Shown here: in pieces, positions 51,016 through 60,268 of the stretch
Layout of the letters: every line of letters begins with the position of its first letter
How positions within the stretch are numbered: the stretch's first letter is position 1
Assembly: GCF_024171995.1 (NCBI RefSeq)
Contig: NZ_JAMTCT010000010.1
Coordinates: forward strand, 124,001-188,000
DNA length: 64,000 bases
Source: Promicromonospora umidemergens
GTDB lineage: Bacteria > Actinomycetota > Actinomycetes > Actinomycetales > Cellulomonadaceae
Direction: 5' to 3'
The notes under the pieces: generated by a model
Seen by the model: only the letters and a program-made list of their open reading frames with translations
What the model was told of the DNA's origin: nothing
The model's database searches: none
Position numbers and translations under genes: made by a program

Positions 51016-53661
51016 TCAGGTCGCTGCCGGCGCGTCGCGCCGTGCTCGGGAGCCGCTCGGCAGCAGGCCCGTCACGAGCTTGAGGAACCGGTCCGCTGCG
51101 TGGTGCGTCTCGAGGTGGTGCGCGCCCGCACGCGCCAGCTCGGAGCGTTCCGCGGGGTGCTGCTCCAGGTGCCGGACCAGCTGCAGGACGCCGTCGGGTG
51201 TCGCGTAGGCGGCCGCGTCCCCGTAGAACGGGCGGAAGCGTTCCGGAACGATCACCACTCTGCCTGCGGCCATGGCGCGGGTCAGGTACGCCGGGGGCTG
51301 CTTGACGTCGTCGGAGGGGAAGCACGGGACGTAGTCGAGCTGGAGGAACAGCTCGCGCTGCGAGAGGTCACCGGGACGGTAGATCAGCCACTCCATCGCA
51401 GGCCGGCTGGCCGGTGTGCGACCGATGACGCTCCAGACCTGCTCGAGCGCCCCGAGCAGGCGGACGTCCACGTCGTCCTCGGTGGGATATGCGGCAAGGA
51501 AGTCGTCCTTCGACGCCGGCCACAGATCGGCTCCCTCGAACGATGCGAACCCGACGACCGGCTGAGCGGACGGCGTGCGCAGGCGGCGCGCGTCCCACAG
51601 GTGAGGCAGGACGGGATCGACGGCATCCGTGTCGTGCACCACCAGCCCGGGCACGGCCGCAAGCTCTGCTCGGACGGCGGGGCCGGCCGGGATCCAGGTG
51701 GGCTCCTTCCCGAACAGGTCCCGGGCCGCCACGGTGACGTCCCTCGCGGACCAGAGCGCGCCACCGGTCGACTCGGCGCCCCCGCGGTGGGCGAGGATCG
51801 CCACCCTCTCGGCGTCGAGCGCCTGGGCTTCGGTGGGCGGAAGCTGGAGCACCGCGGGGTCGTGGATCAGCAGCAGGTCGGTGTGCGCTTCTTCGGTCTG
51901 CAGGACGTGGACCACGGTGCCCTCGTCGACCATCCGGCGGAACTCGGGCGACATCCGCTGCGGGATGGTCTCCGGTCGACCGGCGAGCTCTATGTGCATG
52001 ATGCCGACCCGCACGCCCTGCTCGACCAACGCGACAAGCTCGTCGTACAGCGGCGCCATGGTGTACGAGTCGGCGCGGAAGTCGCCGGCCAGGACCACCT
52101 CGAGGTCGGGCGACTCGACGGTGATCCCCGTGTCCTGGGCGAACCTCCTTGGTGCCTGGAAGGACCGTTGCGCCGGATCGGGCGAGACGAACGGGTCCGC
52201 ACCTGCTCGGATCGCCTTGTGCCACGTCTTGTAGGACTCCGTGTATTCGTGGCGCGACGGGTGGACCCAGCGTGCGCGGAAGTCCCCGCGGGAGAGCGAA
52301 CCTGCCGTCAGCCGGACGAACGCGAGCTGGTCGTCGAGCAGGATCTGTTCGCCCGGGAGTGCCGCCGCCAGCCGTTCGATGAATTCCGAGTCGGCGCTCT
52401 TGCGGATGGGGTCGAACGCGCCGAGACGTTCGATGATCGCCCGGGGGAACATCAGCGACGACGCGTTCTTACGGCTCGTCTGCTTCGCCAGGTGCTGGAA
52501 GCCCAGGTCCTCCGTTGAGCGGATGGACCGGCTGATCGTCGAGTGCACCGTCCCGCTCTCCAGCAGCGGCCGCACCTGCCGCGCGATGCGCTCGGGGTGC
52601 GACCAGTCGTCGGAGTCCTGGAACGTGATGAACTGGCCGCGCGCCTCGCGGACGGCGCGGTTCCGCGCGGCGTACGTCCCGCGGTTCTGCGGTTGGACGA
52701 GGACCCGGATCCGCTGGTCGAGGCGGGCAACCTCGGCGAGAACGTCTTGGAACTCAGGGCCCGAGGCGTCGTCAAGGACGAGCAGCTCGAGGTTGCCCCA
52801 GGTCTGGTCGAGGATGGACCGCACGGCCGAGAAGATCTCCGGTCCAGGACGGAACGCGGACATCACCACCGTGACCAGCGGGCCGTCCTCGGTCCCGCTG
52901 GGCCCGGGGGCGGCGAGGCTGTCGAACGGCGTGCGGCCGTCGCGGGTCAGGCGGACGGGGCGCACGCCCCAGCGCCCCACGAGGTCGTCGAGCTTGCGGT
53001 TCCACTCCTCGCTGCCCACGCCGTGCCTGGCAGCGGCGAGGTCGACCGCGAGCGTCAGGCGGTCTTCCTCCAGGAGCTCGTGGACCGCGGTGAGCTCCGA
53101 CTCCAGCTCGTCGACCGCTCCGGTGAGCTGGAGCACCTGGAGATACAGCCGCGTCTCGTCAGGGCGCCATTTCCCGCCCGGCGCCATGTGCCTCGCGACC
53201 CGGTACAGGTGGGCCGCGTCGGTCAGGTCGTCCGGGGTCAGATTCTGGTAGCCGACCGTCATGGCGAGCGCACGCCACCAGCCGGGCCGCTTGCGCCCCA
53301 GGCCCGCGGCGGTGCTCGCGGAGCTGCGCGCCGCGTCCCGGAGCTCCTCGTAGGTCAGGTCGGGCGCGATGCCGGCAGCCACGACCCGTCGGTACGAGTC
53401 GGCTTGCGTCCGCCCCGCGGTGTACGCCATCGCGCGAAGGTGGTCGCGGCGCCTGATGGTCTGCTCGGCCAGGCCGCGCGCGACGTCGGCATCGACGGGT
53501 CGGACGGTGGCGTCCGTGGTGGCGCTGGTGGCGGCTGCTGCGGTCGTCAAGGGGTTCCCTCCGGAAATGCCGGAGGAACCAACGCCTCGGGCGGCCCCAT
53601 CTTCACCGCTCGGAACGGAGCCTGACAACTCCGTCGAAGGGTCAGGTCTCATCTTAGCCAC
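51016..53661 (-). CDS. two-domain glycosyltransferase, GT2 plus GT4-like (1)
   Basis: 881 aa, no membrane helix seen. A mostly helical N-terminal region of about 260 residues precedes a GT2 domain (about 275-480) with VTVVMSAFRPGPEIFSAVRS, LLVLDDASGPEF, GTYAARNRAV and ITFQDSDDWSHPERI, where DSDD is the metal site. The C-terminal third is GT-B-like (VVIVPERFRPFYGDAAAYAT near 815). The start GTG 53661 is uncertain; an ATG three codons later (53652) is equally possible and no ribosome site is obvious. The protein is paralogous to the one at 57734. Both probably extend a surface polysaccharide. Confidence 0.88.
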   Translation of the reverse strand: MAKMRPDPSTELSGSVPSGEDGAARGVGSSGISGGNPLTTAAAATSATTDATVRPVDADVARGLAEQTIRRRDHLRAMAYTAGRTQADSYRRVVAAGIAPDLTYEELRDAARSSASTAAGLGRKRPGWWRALAMTVGYQNLTPDDLTDAAHLYRVARHMAPGGKWRPDETRLYLQVLQLTGAVDELESELTAVHELLEEDRLTLAVDLAAARHGVGSEEWNRKLDDLVGRWGVRPVRLTRDGRTPFDSLAAPGPSGTEDGPLVTVVMSAFRPGPEIFSAVRSILDQTWGNLELLVLDDASGPEFQDVLAEVARLDQRIRVLVQPQNRGTYAARNRAVREARGQFITFQDSDDWSHPERIARQVRPLLESGTVHSTISRSIRSTEDLGFQHLAKQTSRKNASSLMFPRAIIERLGAFDPIRKSADSEFIERLAAALPGEQILLDDQLAFVRLTAGSLSRGDFRARWVHPSRHEYTESYKTWHKAIRAGADPFVSPDPAQRSFQAPRRFAQDTGITVESPDLEVVLAGDFRADSYTMAPLYDELVALVEQGVRVGIMHIELAGRPETIPQRMSPEFRRMVDEGTVVHVLQTEEAHTDLLLIHDPAVLQLPPTEAQALDAERVAILAHRGGAESTGGALWSARDVTVAARDLFGKEPTWIPAGPAVRAELAAVPGLVVHDTDAVDPVLPHLWDARRLRTPSAQPVVGFASFEGADLWPASKDDFLAAYPTEDDVDVRLLGALEQVWSVIGRTPASRPAMEWLIYRPGDLSQRELFLQLDYVPCFPSDDVKQPPAYLTRAMAAGRVVIVPERFRPFYGDAAAYATPDGVLQLVRHLEQHPAERSELARAGAHHLETHHAADRFLKLVTGLLPSGSRARRDAPAAT

Positions 53662-53812
53662 GGTCCCGGGTGAAATGGGTGATATCGCGTAGGTGTCGGT
53701 CTCATCTGAGTGGTGAGCGGCCTAGGATGCTCAGGGCCGGGATCGACCGCCCCCCATACGCGGGGCCGGCGGGTGTCCAGGTCACATGATTCGGAACGCG
53801 AGAGGCACAGTC

Positions 53813-55072
53813 ATGTCGATGTTGGTCGTCGTGGGACTCGGGTACGTCGGTCTCCCCCTGGTGCAGGCCGCCGTGAGCGCTGGGTACGACGTGGTGGGCC
53901 TGGACGTGAACGAACGGGTAGTGGCGGACCTCAATGCCGGGCGGTCCCACGTCGACGACCTGTCCGACGACGCGATCGCCGGGCTCCTCGCCGAGGGGTT
54001 CCGTGCGTCGGCCGACGAAGCGGTGATCAGGTCCGCCGACGTCGTGGTCGTGTGCGTGCCGACGCCGCTCTCCGCCGACGGTGGACCCGACCTCGGCGCC
54101 GTGACCGGTGCGACGCAGGCGATCGCGCGCAACCTTCGTCCGGGGACGCTCGTCGTCCTCGAGTCCACTACGTACCCGGGCACCACCGAAGAGGTGGTTC
54201 AGCCGATCCTGGAGTCGGTCAGCGGGCTCGCGGCGGGCACGGACTTCCACCTGGCGTTCTCGCCGGAGCGCATCGATCCCGGCAACCCGGTCTACGGCAT
54301 GCACAACACCCCGAAGGTGGTCGGCGGTTCCACGTCGGAGGCCTCGCAGCGGGCGGCGGACTTCTACGGGAAGTTCGTGGAGACCGTGGTCGTGGCCAAG
54401 GGCACGCGTGAGGCGGAGGCCGCCAAGCTGCTGGAGAACACCTACCGGCACATCAACATCGCGCTGGTGAACGAGATGGCGCGCTTCTGCCACGAGCTCG
54501 ACGTCGACCTGTGGGACGTGATCCGCCTCGCCAAGACCAAGCCGTTCGGCTTCCAGGCGTTCTACCCCGGGCCCGGCGTCGGCGGGCACTGCATCCCGAT
54601 CGACCCGAACTACCTGAGCCACAACGTGCGGTCCCGCCTCGGCTACCCGTTCCGGTTCGTGGAGCTTGCCCAGGAGATCAACGCGACGATGCCTACGTAC
54701 GTCGCCCGACGGATCCAGGACCTGCTCAACGAGGACAGCAAGTCGCTGCGAGGATCCACCGTCCTGCTGCTGGGCGTCACCTACAAGCCGAACATCGCCG
54801 ACCAGCGCGAGTCGCCGGCGCGGCCGCTCGGTGAGGCGCTCCTCGCACAGGGCGCGCACCTGGCCTTCCACGACCCCGCGGTCGAGGAGTGGCAGCTCGA
54901 CTCGGCCTCCCTGAGCCGGGTCCCGGACCTGGACCAGGCGGTGGCGGACGCCGACCTGGTGGTGCTCGTGCAGAACCACCGCGCCTACGACGTCGACGCC
55001 CTGGCGGCGTTGTCCAAGCGCTTCTTCGACACCCGCGGAGTCACGACGGGTGACTCGGCGCACCGGTTGTGA
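53813..55072 (+). CDS. nucleotide-sugar dehydrogenase (WecC/WbpA/UDP-glucose dehydrogenase family)
   Basis: 419 aa. This NAD-dependent enzyme oxidises a UDP-sugar to its uronic acid. The Rossmann start VVVGLGYVGLPLVQAA, VCVPTPL, the FSPERI motif and the catalytic Cys260 in GVGGHCIPIDP are present; the C-terminal domain has GVTYKPNIADQRESPA, a pattern nearer to UDP-N-acetylmannosamine or UDP-GlcNAc dehydrogenases than to UDP-glucose ones. ATG 53813 has GAGAGG seven bases upstream; an earlier ATG (53786) lacks one. It overlaps the acyltransferase gene (GTGA). It would supply an acidic sugar to the polysaccharide. Confidence 0.92.
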   Translation: MSMLVVVGLGYVGLPLVQAAVSAGYDVVGLDVNERVVADLNAGRSHVDDLSDDAIAGLLAEGFRASADEAVIRSADVVVVCVPTPLSADGGPDLGAVTGATQAIARNLRPGTLVVLESTTYPGTTEEVVQPILESVSGLAAGTDFHLAFSPERIDPGNPVYGMHNTPKVVGGSTSEASQRAADFYGKFVETVVVAKGTREAEAAKLLENTYRHINIALVNEMARFCHELDVDLWDVIRLAKTKPFGFQAFYPGPGVGGHCIPIDPNYLSHNVRSRLGYPFRFVELAQEINATMPTYVARRIQDLLNEDSKSLRGSTVLLLGVTYKPNIADQRESPARPLGEALLAQGAHLAFHDPAVEEWQLDSASLSRVPDLDQAVADADLVVLVQNHRAYDVDALAALSKRFFDTRGVTTGDSAHRL

Positions 55073-57147
55073 CGGGCCTGGCCGCGCCTGCGGCCTCGGT
55101 CGACGGTCCGACCCGGAGCACGTCCGGCGGCGGGTTTCGCGCCGACATCGAGGGTCTGCGCGCCGTCGCCATCGGGCTGGTGCTCCTGTACCACGCCGAC
55201 GTCCCGTTCCTTCCGGGCGGGTACGTCGGCGTCGACATGTTCTTCGTCGTCTCGGGCTACCTCATCACCGGGCTGCTGGTCCGTGAGGTGGAGCGCACGG
55301 GCCGGGTGTCGCTGGCCCGGTTCTACGCGCGCCGCGCCAAGCGGCTCCTGCCCGCTTCCGCCCTGGTGCTGGTGGTATCGGCGCTGCTGATGTGGGCCAC
55401 CGCCTCCGTGGTCCAGTGGCGGGCCTTCGGCCACGACATCGTGGCGGCGGCGCTCTACGTGGTGAACTGGCGGATGGCCGACCGGTCGGTGGACTACCTC
55501 GCCGAAGGCACCGGCGCGTCGCCCGTGCAGCACTTCTGGTCGCTCGCGGTCGAGGAGCAGTTCTACCTGGTCTGGCCCTTGGTGCTCGTGCTGGTGGCGC
55601 TCGTCGCGCGGCGGTATGGCCTTCGGGTGCGGCCCTTGATGGGCGTGGGGCTCGCGCTGATCGTCGTTCCGTCGTTCGTCTGGGCGCTGTCGACGTCCGG
55701 GAGCCCTTCCGGGTTCTTCGTGACGACGACGAGGCTCTGGGAGCTGGGGGTCGGCGCGCTCGTCGCGGTGGCCGGGGCGGTCGCGCTCCCTCGGGCGGTC
55801 GCGCGCATGACCGGCATCGTCGGCCTGACCCTCGTCGTGGGCAGTGCCGTGCTGCTCGACCACACCACGCCATGGCCCGGCGCGTGGACGTTGTTGCCGG
55901 TGCTCGGCACGGCCGCGGTGATCTTCGCAGGTACGTCCCACGAGCGCGGTGCTCCTCGGGTGCTCCAGCTGCCCGCCGTCGTGTGGATCGGTGGCCTGTC
56001 CTACTCCCTGTACCTGTGGCACTGGCCGCTGCTCGTCGCTGCGGAGAACGTCGCCGGCGAGCTGTCCGTGATCGAGCGGCTCGTCGTCGTCGCCGTATCG
56101 GTGGTCCCAGCCTGGCTCTCTCTTCGGTTCGTCGAGAACCCCGTCCGGTTCTCAGGCCGTCTGGCCGGCTCGAACCCGGTCACGCTCGGCCTCGGAGCCG
56201 GCTTGACCGCGGTCGGAGTGATCGCGGGTCTGCTGCTCGCCGCTGCTGTGCCGAACGCACCGACCGGCTCGGCTGCGGCAGGTGCCGCAGCACTCGTGTC
56301 CAAGGGGGGTGCGATCACCCCGCCGCAGGCGGTCGCCCAGGGGGCGGTCACCCCGTCGGCGGCCCTCGCAACGGACGACGTGCCTGCGCCCTACCGGGAC
56401 GGCTGCGAGGTCGCCATGGACGAGGTGGAGCTGGAGCTCTGCGTATACGGCGATCCACAGGGCAGCAAGACGATGGTCCTGGCGGGGGACTCCAAGGCAC
56501 TGCAATGGTTCACGCCCCTGGAGTCCATCGCGCGGGAGAACGGCTGGCGGCTCGTGCTGGCGACCAAGTCCGCCTGCGGGTTCGCCGGGGCTGTCCGCCC
56601 AGGAGCGGACGGTGCCCCGTACACCCTCTGCGGGACGTACAACGAGGCGCTGCTGGCCGAGCTGCTCGAGGTGCGCCCCGACGCGGTGATCACCTCCCAG
56701 GTCCACGACACGGCGTACGACGCCACAGGTGAGCTCACCGAAGACGCGATGACCGAGGGCCTCACCTCCTACTGGTCCCAGCTGGAGGAGTCGGGGACCG
56801 ACGTGATCGCGCTGCTCGACAACCCGCAGCCGCACGATGTCCCCGTGGGCGGCTCCGAGGTGTACATGTGCGTGGCGGAGTTCCCCGACCAGCTCGACCG
56901 GTGTGCGTTCTCGAGCCCCGAGAGGGCGACGTCGGGTGGGAGCGGAGCTCAGGTTGCTGCCGCGGCAGAGGTCGAGGATGCCGACGTCGTGGACATGAAC
57001 GACCTCGTGTGCAACGAGGACGTCTGCCCAGCGGTCATCGGCGGTGTGCTTGTCTACCGGCAGGGATCGCACCTGACGGACAGCTATGTGAGATCGATGA
57101 CTCCCGTCCTCGAGGAGCGGCTCCTGCCGTTCGTCGAGAACCGGTGA
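55069..57147 (+). CDS. OafA-like acyltransferase with SGNH domain (1)
   Basis: 692 aa. An acyltransferase-3 membrane domain of about ten helices (about 20-400) opens with FRADIEGLRAVAIGLVLLYHADVPFLPGGYVGVDMFFVVSGY in two parts: the catalytic His of LLYHA and the GVDMFFVVSG helix; QHFWSLAVEEQFYLVWP follows. A linker leads to an extracellular SGNH domain (about 440-690). There the nucleophile motif reads AGDSK rather than GDSH, and the final block reads YRQGSHLTD, with Gln where the catalytic Asp usually stands. GTG 55069 overlaps the dehydrogenase stop. It probably acetylates the surface polysaccharide, perhaps with altered final transfer chemistry. Confidence 0.91.
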   Translation: MTGLAAPAASVDGPTRSTSGGGFRADIEGLRAVAIGLVLLYHADVPFLPGGYVGVDMFFVVSGYLITGLLVREVERTGRVSLARFYARRAKRLLPASALVLVVSALLMWATASVVQWRAFGHDIVAAALYVVNWRMADRSVDYLAEGTGASPVQHFWSLAVEEQFYLVWPLVLVLVALVARRYGLRVRPLMGVGLALIVVPSFVWALSTSGSPSGFFVTTTRLWELGVGALVAVAGAVALPRAVARMTGIVGLTLVVGSAVLLDHTTPWPGAWTLLPVLGTAAVIFAGTSHERGAPRVLQLPAVVWIGGLSYSLYLWHWPLLVAAENVAGELSVIERLVVVAVSVVPAWLSLRFVENPVRFSGRLAGSNPVTLGLGAGLTAVGVIAGLLLAAAVPNAPTGSAAAGAAALVSKGGAITPPQAVAQGAVTPSAALATDDVPAPYRDGCEVAMDEVELELCVYGDPQGSKTMVLAGDSKALQWFTPLESIARENGWRLVLATKSACGFAGAVRPGADGAPYTLCGTYNEALLAELLEVRPDAVITSQVHDTAYDATGELTEDAMTEGLTSYWSQLEESGTDVIALLDNPQPHDVPVGGSEVYMCVAEFPDQLDRCAFSSPERATSGGSGAQVAAAAEVEDADVVDMNDLVCNEDVCPAVIGGVLVYRQGSHLTDSYVRSMTPVLEERLLPFVENR

Positions 57148-57192
57148 CGGCGCGACCGTGCCCGTTCACTCGAACCCCAGAAAGGGATGCCC

Positions 57193-57600
57193 ATGCGTCG
57201 CCCGTCTGTTTTCGTCCTGCTGATCGCCGCGCTCCTGCTCGTCGGCGTCGCCACAGCGATCGTGGCTGCGGCGGACGGTTCCGCCGCGCCGGCGCTCGTT
57301 GGCGTCGGTCTTGCGCTCTTGGCCGGAGCGACCTACGTCGCCGACCGGCGTACCCAGACGGCCCGGAAGTCGCTCGAGCTGCGACTTGAGAAAGGTATCG
57401 AGGCGACCCGTCAGGACCTGGCGGCTGCCCGCAAGGACCTGCCGGACGTCGCCACTCGCGAGGATCTGGCCGAGGTCGCGGAACGGCTGGACCGGTTGGA
57501 CGCACGCCTCGACACCACACAGCGACGCCTGGTCGCTTCGTCCGACGCGGCTCGTCTCGAAGCGGCGGAGCGCGAGTCCAGGATGCGCCCAGCACTCTGA
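57193..57600 (+). CDS. small membrane-anchored coiled-coil protein
   Basis: 135 aa, not a family I recognise. Two adjacent hydrophobic segments (about 6-27 and 34-50) form a membrane hairpin, followed by a charged, heptad-like cytoplasmic helix (LELRLEKGIEATRQDLAAAR, LAEVAERLDRLDARLDTTQ). ATG 57193 has AGGG six bases upstream; ATG 57187 directly abuts that site. Its place between an acyltransferase and a glycosyltransferase, plus its form, suggests a scaffold or chain-length factor, without direct evidence. Confidence 0.72.
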   Translation: MRRPSVFVLLIAALLLVGVATAIVAAADGSAAPALVGVGLALLAGATYVADRRTQTARKSLELRLEKGIEATRQDLAAARKDLPDVATREDLAEVAERLDRLDARLDTTQRRLVASSDAARLEAAERESRMRPAL

Positions 57601-57733
57601 GCGCTGAGCCTCGTCGGTCCGGCGGGCCACGTCTCCCGGCGGGCGCGGCGAGGTGGTTCGCGCAGTGCCGCGCCGGCCCCTTTCACCCGGGAAGGCGCGT
57701 CGCCGAGTGGTCCGCTCTGACAGAATCATTCGG

Positions 57734-60154
57734 ATGCGGCGCGACAGCGCGCCGCCAGAGCCGAGCGAGGACATGACGAACGACCGGTCCGACCTTCCCG
57801 TTATCGCTGCCGAGCTCCAGCAGCTGCAGGCGCACGCGTTCACCATCGCAGATGTCGCACGACGCGTTGACTCCCGGTCCCACCTGGACCTGATGGCGCT
57901 CCTTCGGGACTCGTCCCAGGGGCTTGAGCGGAACCGCTGGTCCGTGGCCCGCGCCCATGTGCTGGGAGTTGCGCCGGACGGCGACGACGAGCTGGACGAG
58001 GCACTCGAGACGTTGCTCGAGGCTGCGTCGCGCAAGTCCCGCGCCATCGGGCCGCGGCCCTCCCACCTCCTCGGTGACCTGCTCATCGAACGACGTCGCC
58101 CCGCGGACCTGCGCAGAGTGCTGCCGCGGCTCCCGTTGCTCGAGCACCATGCGGAGCAGCTGCGCATCGACCTGGCCAACCCGGTCGTCGACCCGTCATC
58201 GGACTACGAGTCCTGGACCGACGTGTTCAACGAGCTGGTCCTTGGCGGGGTGTCCCCGATCCACCTGCTGCCCGCGGAGGATGGCGCGACGCCGTTCGAC
58301 AGGCTGCACTCCGACCTTCCGGCGGGATCGGTGGGTGGCGACCTCGTGACCGTGATCGTCAGCTCGTTCCGGCCCGGGCCGGAGCTGCTGACCTCTGTGC
58401 GGTCTGTCGTGCGGCAGACGTGGCGCGACCTCGAGATCGTCGTCGTCGATGATGCCTCGGGCCCGGAGTACGCCGACGTGTACCGGGAAGTCGCCGACCT
58501 CGACCCGCGGGTCCGGGTCCTGGTCCAGGCGGAGAACGCGGGCACCTACGCGGCCCGGAACCATGCGATCGACGAGGCCGAGGGCGTCTACGTCACCTTC
58601 CAGGACTCGGACGACTGGGCCCACCCGGAGCGGATCGAACGCTCCGTGGCGGCCTTCGGGGCCGGCCGGCTGGTCAGCGCGGTGCGCACCAACGCGGTGA
58701 AGCTGTCTGACGACCTGGTGCTCGCCCGACGGACTAACGCGAACCGCAAGCCGGCCGCAGCGACCCTGATGTTCCGGCGGGAGCAGGCGTGGGCGAGCCT
58801 CGGGTCGTTCGACCTGGTGCGGAAAGCGGCCGACACGGAGTTCCACCTCCGGGTGGAGGCCGCACTGCCCGGCCGGACCGTCGACCTCGACGCGGCACTC
58901 CAGCTCGTGCGCATGAGCGCCGGCTCGCTCTCGCGCGACGAGATCCGCTCCGGGTGGCGTCACCCTGCGCGCTTGCTCTACCACTCTGCGACCTCGACCT
59001 GGCACGACGAGATCAGGCGCGGCGCGTCCGCGTACCTGGGGCGGGACGAACGCCGGTTCCCCGCGCCGCGACGCTTCGGGGCCGGCTCTCTGCCGCACCC
59101 TGTCTACGACATGGTGGTGCTCGGCGACTGGCGGTCGGACGGTCCGCTGGAACGTGACGCCGCGCAGTGGATCGAGATGCTCGCTACAGCGAACCCTTCC
59201 CGGCGCATCGCCCTCGTACATGTCGAAGGATTCTCGCTCGAGTCGCGTCGCGAGCAGCGCTACGGCAGCTCGGTGCGGAGGATGCTCGCCGCGGGAGTGG
59301 TCGAGGGCCTGGCCTATGACGAGGACGTCCAGGCAGAGCGCATCGTGTGTATCGACCCGACCGTGCTCTCGTACCTGCCCAGGCTGCGGTGCGGACTGCG
59401 TGCACCGCAGGTGGTGGTGATCGCCGACCGGCCAGAGGACACGCCACGGGCACCGTTCGCCCGGTACGACGCCGACTTCGTCGAGCGCATCGCGAAGACC
59501 ACCTTCGGCGGTTCCGTGGTGTGGAGCCCTCGCGGTGTCGACACCAGCGAGGTACTGGCGGTGGACCGCAGCATCGTGGGCCCTGGTCTCCCGGTGGTGC
59601 TCGTGCCGCAGGAGAGCGCTCGGATCAGTTCCCAGGTGGGCGTCGTTGCCGTCGCACTGGGCGTGCTGAGCGAGCAGGCGCTGGCTGAGGCGTCGGTGAT
59701 GGTTCGGGCGCTGGTCTCGGCCGGGCTCGACGTGCGGATGAGGACCATCGGCTTTGTCAAGCGGCGGATCGAGCGCGATGTGCGGGAGACCCTGGAGCGG
59801 GCGGAGATCGATCCCCGACGCCCGCCGATGATCTTTCTGCCGCACGAGGTCACGGACAGCGTGGTGGCGGCTGCTGCTCGTGACCTGGTGGTGGTCGCAC
59901 CGGGCTGCTCGACGGCGCACCTCAGGACCGTCGTCGAGGCGCTGTCGGTCGGGACCCGCGTCCACGTGCCCTCGTCCGCGCCGTCGACGGCGCTGCCGAC
60001 CAGCACGTACGAGAGCTCCGACGTGCTCGCCCGCCAGCTCGCCGGGCCGTCCGTGCGCCTCGACAGCTGGACCCCGGACCACCACAGTGCGGCGGATGCT
60101 GCCGCCGTCGAGGCGTGGTACGCCGGTCTGAGCCAGCCGGTCAGCGCAGGATAG
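57734..60154 (+). CDS. two-domain glycosyltransferase, GT2 plus GT4-like (2)
   Basis: 806 aa. A helical N-terminal region of about 180 residues, then a GT2 domain with VTVIVSSFRPGPELLTSVRS, VVVDDASGPEY, GTYAARNHAI and VTFQDSDDWAHPERI (DSDD metal site), then a C-terminal GT-B-like part. It aligns with the 881-aa protein at 51016 over the GT2 domain almost without gaps. The start is uncertain: ATG 57734 lies seven bases after CAGAAT, which could be a -10 box; ATG 57773 and a GTG at 57653 are alternatives. The paralogues flank the dehydrogenase-acyltransferase pair. Confidence 0.87.
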   Translation: MRRDSAPPEPSEDMTNDRSDLPVIAAELQQLQAHAFTIADVARRVDSRSHLDLMALLRDSSQGLERNRWSVARAHVLGVAPDGDDELDEALETLLEAASRKSRAIGPRPSHLLGDLLIERRRPADLRRVLPRLPLLEHHAEQLRIDLANPVVDPSSDYESWTDVFNELVLGGVSPIHLLPAEDGATPFDRLHSDLPAGSVGGDLVTVIVSSFRPGPELLTSVRSVVRQTWRDLEIVVVDDASGPEYADVYREVADLDPRVRVLVQAENAGTYAARNHAIDEAEGVYVTFQDSDDWAHPERIERSVAAFGAGRLVSAVRTNAVKLSDDLVLARRTNANRKPAAATLMFRREQAWASLGSFDLVRKAADTEFHLRVEAALPGRTVDLDAALQLVRMSAGSLSRDEIRSGWRHPARLLYHSATSTWHDEIRRGASAYLGRDERRFPAPRRFGAGSLPHPVYDMVVLGDWRSDGPLERDAAQWIEMLATANPSRRIALVHVEGFSLESRREQRYGSSVRRMLAAGVVEGLAYDEDVQAERIVCIDPTVLSYLPRLRCGLRAPQVVVIADRPEDTPRAPFARYDADFVERIAKTTFGGSVVWSPRGVDTSEVLAVDRSIVGPGLPVVLVPQESARISSQVGVVAVALGVLSEQALAEASVMVRALVSAGLDVRMRTIGFVKRRIERDVRETLERAEIDPRRPPMIFLPHEVTDSVVAAAARDLVVVAPGCSTAHLRTVVEALSVGTRVHVPSSAPSTALPTSTYESSDVLARQLAGPSVRLDSWTPDHHSAADAAAVEAWYAGLSQPVSAG

Positions 60155-60256
60155 GGGCGCCGCCGATCTCCTCGAGCATGCGCCGGTCGGCACTCACCGA
60201 ATCGTCGTGCGCACCCGTCGGCGCTCGTTATAGCGGCGGAGAGGTGCCCGGATCGC

Positions 60257-60262
60257 TATCGT
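60257..60262 (+). promoter_or_regulatory. -10 box TATCGT, leaderless amidase gene
   Basis: TATCGT ends six bases before ATG 60269. Confidence 0.65.
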
Positions 60263-60268
60263 CGGGAT

